From: Bacteroidales bacterium UBA6244
GTDB lineage: Bacteria > Bacteroidota > Bacteroidia > Bacteroidales > F082
Direction of reading: 5' to 3'
Length of the DNA: 12,682 bases
Assembly: GCA_002440885.1 (NCBI GenBank)
Contig: DJVY01000153.1
Location: forward strand, 1-12,682
A model generated the notes under the pieces. The model saw nothing but the letters and a program-made list of their open reading frames with translations, ran no database searches and was not told the origin of the DNA. The position numbers and the translations under genes were made by a program. Numbering within the stretch: the stretch's first letter is position 1; every line of letters starts with the position of its first letter. Shown here in pieces: positions 8,328-12,682 of this stretch.

Positions 8328-8750
8328 ATGAAAAATTTAGTTTTAGTTTTGACCATCGCGCTGGCTTCTATCGTCAATTTTTCGGCCAAAGCGCAATCAA
8401 CCGAAGACCAAAGCACTTCAACGGTAACAAAAACCGCCGACATTGAAGTGTATTATTTTCACAACACAAGACGCTGTGCCACATGCAACGCTGTGGAACA
8501 GGTTACCCGTGAAACCCTGGAAGAGAGCTACCCTGAGCAGATGAAAAGTGGTGTCATCACCTTTCAATCACTTAACATCGAAGAAGGTGAAACCGAAGCT
8601 CTGGCTAAAAATCTAGGTGTTTCAGGGCAAACCTTACTCATCGTAAAGGGAGACAAAAAAACCGACCTCACCAACGATGCCTTTATGTATGCCCGCACCA
8701 AACCTGATAAGCTTAAGGAAAAGGTGAAAAATGCCATCGATCAGGACTAA
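8328..8750 (+). CDS. arsF: Exported thioredoxin-like protein, ArsF family
   Basis: This 140-residue protein has an N-terminal signal peptide (about 1-22, hydrophobic LVLVLTIALASIV, ending AKAQ) and then a thioredoxin-like domain: strand IEVYYFHNTRRC, redox pair C50-A-T-C53, long helix NAVEQVTRETLEESYP, and later strands VITFQSLNIEE and TLLIVKGDK. The FHNTRRCATC block is the signature of the family named nitrophenyl compound nitroreductase subunit ArsF. The mature protein should lie in the periplasm, on the opposite side of the membrane from ArsE, which is odd for two subunits of one soluble enzyme. It starts 3 nt after arsE and ends 12 nt before arsG, so it is translated as part of the operon. 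Confidence 0.86.
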   Translation: MKNLVLVLTIALASIVNFSAKAQSTEDQSTSTVTKTADIEVYYFHNTRRCATCNAVEQVTRETLEESYPEQMKSGVITFQSLNIEEGETEALAKNLGVSGQTLLIVKGDKKTDLTNDAFMYARTKPDKLKEKVKNAIDQD

Positions 8751-8762
8751 CCCTTCCTCTCC

Positions 8763-9461
8763 ATGGAATACCTTACCACCCTCCTCGAGAACACGTCTTT
8801 CCCGCTGTTCACAGCCTTTTTGCTAGGACTGATGACCGCTATCAGCCCTTGTCCCCTGGCCACCAACATTACTGCCATTGGTTTCATCAGCAAGAACATC
8901 GAGAACAAAAACCGGGTGTTTATTAGCGGACTGGTTTATACTTTGGGAAGAGCTATTGCTTATACCCTTTTGGCTCTTATCATTTACTTCGGTGCCGATC
9001 AATTTAGCCTTTCAGGAATATTTCAGCGCTATGGCGAGAAAATTATCGGACCGTTGATGGTGGTTATCGGGTTATTGATGCTTGACGTGATACGAATCAA
9101 TTTTCCCGGACTTCATTCGCTTACACGCCGCTTCGAAAAAGAAAGCCCACAAGGTTACCTCTCAGCGTTGCTGCTGGGAATTGTATTCGCCCTTGCCTTT
9201 TGTCCGTATAGCGGGGTGTTGTATTTTGGCATGCTCATTCCCATGACCATAAGCAGTGCATCAGGACTTTACCTTCCCTTTATTTTTGCTATAGCCACCG
9301 GCATCCCCGTTATTGTTTTTGCCTGGATGCTGGCCTACACATTATCAGGAGTTGGAAAGTTTTACAACCACCTAAAAACCTTTGAGTTGTGGTTTCGGCG
9401 TGTGGTATCTGTGGTATTCATCGGGGTTGGAATTTATTACATCGTGGTCATCTATTTTTAA
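8763..9461 (+). CDS. arsG: CcdA/DsbD-like membrane protein, ArsG family
   Basis: This 232-residue integral membrane protein has about six helices. It belongs to the CcdA/DsbD transmembrane superfamily: helix 1 carries SPCPLATNITAIGF (C30) and helix 4 carries AFCPYSGVLYFG (C147), the two Cys-Pro positions that in CcdA/DsbD pass electrons across the membrane. The family name in use is aromatic aminobenzylarsenical efflux permease ArsG; from recall, Shewanella ArsG was linked to resistance to amino-aromatic trivalent arsenicals. The conserved Cys pair, with one cytosolic (ArsE) and one exported (ArsF) thioredoxin partner, suggests thiol transfer as well as or instead of transport. The gap to arsF is 12 nt. 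The fold is firm; the function is mixed recall and inference. Confidence 0.86.
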   Translation: MEYLTTLLENTSFPLFTAFLLGLMTAISPCPLATNITAIGFISKNIENKNRVFISGLVYTLGRAIAYTLLALIIYFGADQFSLSGIFQRYGEKIIGPLMVVIGLLMLDVIRINFPGLHSLTRRFEKESPQGYLSALLLGIVFALAFCPYSGVLYFGMLIPMTISSASGLYLPFIFAIATGIPVIVFAWMLAYTLSGVGKFYNHLKTFELWFRRVVSVVFIGVGIYYIVVIYF

Positions 9462-9506
9462 AAGCAGGGCAAACTTGGTTGGGATGCCACTATAAAATTC
9501 AATTCA

Positions 9507-10826
9507 ATGGAAACGAAAAAAGAACTACAGATCCTTTTCTACATCGCTATTGTTTTTCTGGGCGTATATTTCATGCCTATCGACAATCCGGTATTCACTA
9601 CTGCTGTGGATGCCACGCTGGATTTATCGCGGTGGTATGCCCGCGAGCACGTTATTTTGTGCTTACTCCCGGCTTTTCTGATAGCCGGGGTCATTTCGGT
9701 GTTCGTAAGTCAGGCTTCCGTGATAAAATATTTCGGAGCCAACGCGAAAAAATGGCTATCGTACACCGTTGCTTCCTTGTCGGGAACTATTCTGGCAGTT
9801 TGTTCCTGTACCATTCTGCCGTTGTTTTCGAGTATCCACAAACGGGGCGCGGGCTTAGGACCAGCTATCGCGTTTTTATACTCCGGGCCGGCAATAAATA
9901 TCCTGGCCATCATCCTTACCGCACGTATACTGGGGTTCGAGATGGGCCTAGCGCGTTTTATCGGAGCTGTAACATTCAGTGTTGTCATCGGGTTGGTAAT
10001 GGCCTTGATTTACCGAAAGGAAGAAAAAAAGAAAGCAGAAGAGCAAATGAATTTTCCCAACATCCCTGAGAACAGACCTTTGTGGCAAACTTCGCTTCAC
10101 TTTTTTACTCTGGTTCTGATCCTTGTTTTTGCCAACTGGGGCAAACCTGAATCGGGCGACACCACAAGTCTGTGGTACTCCATATGGTATTACAAATGGT
10201 ACATTACGGCTGGTTTCGGCATTATATTGATGTATTCGCTTATCCATATTTTAAAACTGAAAAGCTGGCAGGTGTTATCAGGAGCAGTCATTACGGCTCT
10301 TTCGGCTTTCCTTTTCGGCAATGCCATGATAACAATGGTAACAGGCATGGCCGCCGTGAGCATTATTGCGTTATTCGATAAGCCACGAAATCCTGAAAAT
10401 GGGGAGTGGATACTTTCGAGTTGGGGGTTTACCAAACAGATCATGCCTTTGTTGGCCATCGGTGTGGTGGTGGCAGGTTTTTTACTCGGATCGACACACG
10501 ACAATATCTCCATTCCCGGAATAATACCCTCAGGTTGGATTGCCTGGGCAGTAGGCGGCAACTCGATCCTGTCTAATTTTCTCTCTTCGATTGTGGGTGC
10601 CTTCATGTATTTCGCCACCCTCACGGAAGTCCCCATCATACAGGGATTGTTGGCCTCGGGCATGGGAAAAGGACCTGCGTTGGCCTTGCTGTTGGCCGGA
10701 CCGTCGCTTTCACTTCCCAACCTGTTAGTAATCAGAGGCGTTATGGGCACACAAAAAACTGTTGTCTATGCCCTTCTTGTGATTATTTTGTCAACAATAG
10801 CAGGGCTTGTGTTCGGCGCTTTGTAA
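9507..10826 (+). CDS. ArsP/COG0701-family permease (organoarsenical or metal efflux)
   Basis: This 439-residue inner-membrane permease has two homologous halves of several helices. The first half carries AVCSCTILPLFSSIHKRGAGLGPA (Cys99-Ser-Cys101) and FLYSGPAINI (123-132); the second carries TLTEVPIIQGLLASGMGKGPALALLLAGPSLSLPN (371-405), the paired GPA(I/L)xxP/N repeats of this family. A charged loop (RKEEKKKAEEQ, 170-180) separates the halves. ArsP members export trivalent methylated or aromatic arsenicals; the SO_0444 branch has instead been tied to Cu/Zn. The 45-nt gap after arsG has no promoter match, so it is read as the fourth gene of the arsE operon. Position in an ars cluster favours arsenic, but the substrate is not proven. 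Confidence 0.88.
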   Translation: METKKELQILFYIAIVFLGVYFMPIDNPVFTTAVDATLDLSRWYAREHVILCLLPAFLIAGVISVFVSQASVIKYFGANAKKWLSYTVASLSGTILAVCSCTILPLFSSIHKRGAGLGPAIAFLYSGPAINILAIILTARILGFEMGLARFIGAVTFSVVIGLVMALIYRKEEKKKAEEQMNFPNIPENRPLWQTSLHFFTLVLILVFANWGKPESGDTTSLWYSIWYYKWYITAGFGIILMYSLIHILKLKSWQVLSGAVITALSAFLFGNAMITMVTGMAAVSIIALFDKPRNPENGEWILSSWGFTKQIMPLLAIGVVVAGFLLGSTHDNISIPGIIPSGWIAWAVGGNSILSNFLSSIVGAFMYFATLTEVPIIQGLLASGMGKGPALALLLAGPSLSLPNLLVIRGVMGTQKTVVYALLVIILSTIAGLVFGAL

Positions 10827-10899
10827 TCCAGGGTTGAAAAACTTTTTCTATCGGACGGTTGAAATAGCCAGTTCGTTTTTTTCTATTGTCCATAAAAAC

Positions 10900-10907
10900 T
10901 ACTTTTG
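10900..10907 (+). promoter_or_regulatory. -7 promoter element of arsR1
   Basis: TACTTTTG is an exact TAnnTTTG match 20 nt before ATG 10928, placing the start of transcription near 10914. This gives arsR1 its own promoter despite lying 101 nt downstream of the permease gene. Confidence 0.6.
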
Positions 10908-10921
10908 TATCAGCAATACAA
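10905..10921 (+). promoter_or_regulatory. Probable ArsR1 operator
   Basis: Perfect 6-bp inverted repeat TTGTAT (10905-10910) and ATACAA (10916-10921) with a 5-nt spacer. It overlaps the end of the -7 element and is centred on the expected transcription start. Autoregulation by ArsR1 is inferred. The arm sequence and geometry differ from the arsE and arsR2 operators. Confidence 0.45.
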
Positions 10922-10927
10922 CTACAC

Positions 10928-11227
10928 ATGAAATTAATTGATACTACCGAAGAACGTCACCAAAAAACAGCACGGTATGCTAAAGCAATGGGACATCCTG
11001 TCAGGCTTCACGTGCTGGAGCTCCTGTCGACACAGAACTGCTGCTACAGTGGTGACCTTTCGGAGGAACTGCCCATTGCCAAATCTACCCTATCGCAGCA
11101 CCTCAAGGAACTAAAAGATGCCGGATTAATACAAGGTGAAATCGAAGCTCCCAAAATCAGGTACTGCCTGAACAGAGAAAACTGGGCAGAAGCCCGTCAG
11201 CTGTTTGGAAAATTGCTGGGCTGGTAA
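10928..11227 (+). CDS. arsR: ArsR-family repressor (arsR1)
   Basis: This 99-residue winged-helix repressor has helix-turn-helix EELPIAKSTLSQHLKELKDAGLI (about 46-68), preceded by the family marker KAMGHPVRLHVLELL, and a wing GEIEAPKIRYCLN. Candidate As(III) ligands are C38-C39 (NCCYSGDL) and C80 in the wing. ATG 10928 is used because the alternative in-frame TTG (10886) precedes the -7 element. It would bind DNA as a dimer and release it on binding trivalent arsenicals. It follows the permease gene but has its own promoter, and a terminator follows. Compared with arsR2, it has adjacent rather than spaced cysteines and no Cys-rich tail, which may mean different inducer preference. Confidence 0.9.
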   Translation: MKLIDTTEERHQKTARYAKAMGHPVRLHVLELLSTQNCCYSGDLSEELPIAKSTLSQHLKELKDAGLIQGEIEAPKIRYCLNRENWAEARQLFGKLLGW

Positions 11228-11236
11228 TAGCACTAC

Positions 11237-11267
11237 CAAAAATGCACTGCCCAGTGCCCAATTTTTG
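11237..11267 (+). terminator. Terminator after arsR1, possibly bidirectional
   Basis: Stem arms CAAAAAT-GCACT (11237-11248) and AGTGC (11253-11257) plus ATTTTTG (11261-11267) enclose a 4-nt loop GCCC, with a 3-nt bulge (CCA). The A tract and T tract on either side let it serve both arsR1 (+) and the higA end (-), whose stop lies 14 nt further on. Confidence 0.65.
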
Positions 11268-11280
11268 TAATGAGAACACC

Positions 11281-11565
11281 TTAAGGAGTCAAGGGACTTA
11301 TTTGGATCTGTCCGCCTATTGCTCTTAAAACTTTCATAATTGTCTCAAACTGAGGTTTTGATCCATCAGATAAAGCTTTATATAAACTTGGCCGGCTTAA
11401 TCCTGCTTCTTGAGCAATTTTTGTCATTCCAATTGACTTAGCAACAAGACCTATTGCCGTAATTACTTCTGAATCATCACCTTCCGCCAAGACAGCATTA
11501 AGATATTCAGAAATCATTTCGTTGTTATCTAAGTAGTCAGCTATATCAAATTTTGAGGTTTCCAT
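11281..11565 (-). CDS. HigA-type antitoxin
   Basis: This 94-residue antitoxin belongs to the family called probable addiction module antidote protein. It has the conserved start FDIADYLDNNEMISEYLNAVLAEGD and a Xre-like helix-turn-helix MTKIAQEAGLSRPSLYKALS (47-66) followed by KPQFETIMKVLRAIG. It would bind and neutralise the toxin and repress the module's promoter. It follows the toxin gene by 4 nt, in the toxin-first order usual for HigBA. The module is more AT-rich than the ars genes on both sides, suggesting separate arrival. The gene is intact although its toxin partner is frameshifted. Confidence 0.9.
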   Translation of the reverse strand: METSKFDIADYLDNNEMISEYLNAVLAEGDDSEVITAIGLVAKSIGMTKIAQEAGLSRPSLYKALSDGSKPQFETIMKVLRAIGGQIQISPLTP

Positions 11566-11569
11566 ATTG

Positions 11570-11868
11570 CTATTTTATTATTCTTTTTAAAATGTCCTTT
11601 GACCTTTCAATATCCTGTTGCTGAGTTGATTTGTCACCCCCAATATGCAGTATGATTATTTCCCCATCCGATAACTTAAAATAAATTCTGTATCCTTTAG
11701 CATAATCAATTTTCAGTTCACGAATACCATTACCAACTTGTTCACAATCACTGAAGTGTTCATCATGCTCAATTTTCTGAATTCTAAACAATATTTTAGC
11801 TTTGGCTCTTAATCTTTTAGTTTTCTGAGCCATTTGTCAAATTCGACCGTTTTCTCAATACTATACAT
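11570..11868 (-). pseudogene. HigB/RelE-type toxin with a -1 frameshift
   Basis: The family normally has about 100 residues. Here ATG 11868 opens MYSIEKTVEFDKWLRKLKD, which is the expected N-terminus, and then hits TAA after 19 codons. The rest of the toxin continues in another frame from LRAKAKILFRIQKIE through GIRELKIDYAKGYRIYF and LHIGGDKSTQQQDIERSKDI to TAG at 11570. Joining the two frames restores about 99 residues, and the 299-nt span is one base short of 100 codons. A single-base loss near the CTAAAAGATTAAG stretch explains it. The downstream frame also has an ATG at 11833 that gives an 87-residue form lacking the first strand and helix. It could be a decayed toxin, a sequencing error, or ribosomal slippage at the A run. 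Confidence 0.8.
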
Positions 11869-11891
11869 GTTATTGTGTATTCAAGTGGATA

Positions 11892-11899
11892 CAAAATTA
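11892..11899 (-). promoter_or_regulatory. -7 promoter element of the higBA module
   Basis: The minus strand reads TAATTTTG, an exact TAnnTTTG match, 23 nt before the restored toxin start at 11868. Its position supports 11868, rather than the internal 11833, as the original start. The 184 nt between this and the arsR2 operator are AT-rich, and I see no gene in them. Confidence 0.55.
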
Positions 11900-12083
11900 T
11901 TAAACATTAATTACCCATGAAGTATTTTAATTAAGCTATCTTGGACATATCTTAAAAAGCAGATAACAAGAAGAACACCAATTCAAAAAGAATCAGTTTT
12001 TATTTTTTATCAAAGTGTAAAAACATCTCGCTTATTCGATTTCTTACCGGACATTTTCTGCTAAATTTTCATTTGCGTATTGA

Positions 12084-12109
12084 TTTATGTCGTATGTTTG
12101 CGTCATAAA
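12084..12109 (+). promoter_or_regulatory. arsR2 promoter nested in a probable operator
   Basis: Inverted repeat with 9-nt arms TTTATGTCG (12084-12092) and CGTCATAAA (12101-12109), 8 of 9 positions pairing. The 8-nt centre TATGTTTG (12093-12100) is an exact TAnnTTTG -7 element. A TTTG at 12072-12075, 17 nt upstream, could be the -33 element. The layout matches the arsE site; the 12-nt core is 10/12 identical to it. Transcription would start near 12107, after the ATG at 12087, so that ATG is not used. Confidence 0.65.
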
Positions 12110-12119
12110 ACAATATGAG

Positions 12120-12470
12120 ATGACTTATAAAAAATCAGCACTCTTTGAAGATGATTTACAGCGGATTGCAGAACTGGCTAAAGTAATGAGCCACCCGGCC
12201 CGGCTCGCAATTCTGCGGTATCTGGCAAAATGCAATGCCTGCATTTCGGGCGATATAAGCAACGAAATCCCATTAAGCCGGACAACGGTATCACAACATT
12301 TACAGGAATTAAAAAAATCGGGGTTAATCCACGGTGAAATTGACGGCCTTAAAATCAACTATTGCCTTTGCGGTGATTGCCTTCTTGAAGCAAGGCGGTT
12401 GCTGGTGGATTTTTTCGATGAACTGTCAACGAATGACCCCCCCACCTGTTCAACTTCTAAAAATGAATAA
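12120..12470 (+). CDS. arsR: ArsR-family repressor (arsR2)
   Basis: This 116-residue winged-helix repressor carries the family marker KVMSHPARLAILRYL and helix-turn-helix NEIPLSRTTVSQHLQELKKSGLI (about 48-70). It has more cysteines than arsR1: C38 and C41 (KCNACISGDI), C82, C84 and C87 in the wing (YCLCGDC), and C110 in a polar C-terminal tail. The first pair is the likely As(III) site in this bacteroidete type; the wing cluster could add a metal site. ATG 12120 is chosen because the earlier in-frame ATG (12087) precedes the promoter element. It lies 25 nt before arsC and probably leads a second ars operon continuing beyond the window. A 7-C run in the tail codons is a possible slippage spot. 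Confidence 0.92.
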   Translation: MTYKKSALFEDDLQRIAELAKVMSHPARLAILRYLAKCNACISGDISNEIPLSRTTVSQHLQELKKSGLIHGEIDGLKINYCLCGDCLLEARRLLVDFFDELSTNDPPTCSTSKNE

Positions 12471-12495
12471 CGCAATAACAACCTAAACAATCGCC

Positions 12496-12682
12496 ATGAA
12501 AATACTCATTTTATGCACCGGAAACTCATGCAGGAGTCAGATGGCTCACGGGTTTCTGCAGTCGTTCGACCAAAATCTCACGGTTCGTTCGGCAGGAACG
12601 GCTGCAGCCGGAAAGCTCAACCCTAACGCTGTATCCGTGATGAAAGAACTCGGCATCGACATCAGCCACCACACTTCCGATC
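12496..12682 (+). CDS. arsC: Arsenate reductase, LMW-phosphatase type, 3' end outside the window
   Basis: Sixty-two residues are visible of a family about 130-140 long. The N-terminus MKILILCTGNSCRSQMAHGF holds the phosphatase-fold P-loop CX5R (C7 to R13, with S14), as in thioredoxin-coupled arsenate reductases and low-molecular-weight tyrosine phosphatases. The QMAHGFL helix, RSAGT and the LNPNAVSVMKELGIDISHHTSD segment favour arsenate reductase. It reduces As(V) to As(III) in the cytosol for export. The resolving cysteines lie past the window end, so thioredoxin coupling cannot be confirmed. It sits 25 nt after arsR2 and is presumably in its operon. Confidence 0.9.
   Translation, partial: MKILILCTGNSCRSQMAHGFLQSFDQNLTVRSAGTAAAGKLNPNAVSVMKELGIDISHHTSD

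Noticed and set aside
9389..10069. Long +-strand ORF (226 aa) overlapping arsG and the permease gene
   Set aside because: Its frame is a shadow: the sequence is rich in Cys, Arg and His with no domain, while both overlapped frames encode clear membrane families.
10190..10750. 186-aa minus-strand ORF antisense to the permease gene
   Set aside because: It is Pro/Ala-rich without recognisable domains, lies wholly inside a well-supported gene, and has no promoter.
11837..11880. CRISPR or tandem repeats in AT-rich gaps
   Set aside because: No repeated unit with regular spacing was seen anywhere in the window, and no tRNA or rRNA pattern was recognised.

Overview
The window reads as chromosomal DNA from a Bacteroidota bacterium. 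Most genes have the phylum's TAnnTTTG-type -7 promoter element and no clear Shine-Dalgarno sequence. One gene is a large outer-membrane protein of the CBM9-like/DUF5916 type, and the ars genes resemble those of Bacteroidales. I cannot name a genus; a marine or sediment Bacteroidales-like anaerobe would fit, but that is inference.

Left half (1-7877) is housekeeping and accessory chromosome. It holds the 3' part of a DNA alkylation-repair HEAT-repeat protein, a 59-aa winged-helix protein followed 2 nt later by a SpoIIAA/STAS-like protein, and a convergent HD-domain phosphohydrolase. Next come a free-standing dihydrolipoyl dehydrogenase with a clean terminator, an Old Yellow Enzyme-family reductase, a MarC-family membrane protein and, convergent to it, the DUF5916 outer-membrane protein. 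Both convergent pairs have their stop codons inside a small palindrome (CTAG and TGATCA), with no spacer.

Right half (7878-12682) is an arsenic-resistance island. A tight operon, arsE-arsF-arsG-permease, encodes a cytosolic CPKC thioredoxin-like protein, an exported CATC thioredoxin-like protein, a CcdA/DsbD-like membrane protein and an ArsP/COG0701-type permease. It is followed by arsR1 with its own promoter and a terminator, and by a HigBA-type toxin-antitoxin module on the opposite strand whose toxin carries a -1 frameshift. A second repressor gene (arsR2) then leads into an arsenate reductase (arsC) cut by the window edge. Together these would reduce arsenate, export arsenic species and probably act on (nitro)aromatic organoarsenicals, under two ArsR repressors with different cysteine sets.

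The most notable signals are three. The -7 elements of arsE and arsR2 sit exactly in the middle of inverted repeats, an unusual and shared operator design. Signal peptide and cysteine placement suggest that ArsE/ArsG/ArsF form a transmembrane thiol relay. The higB toxin gene is frameshifted.
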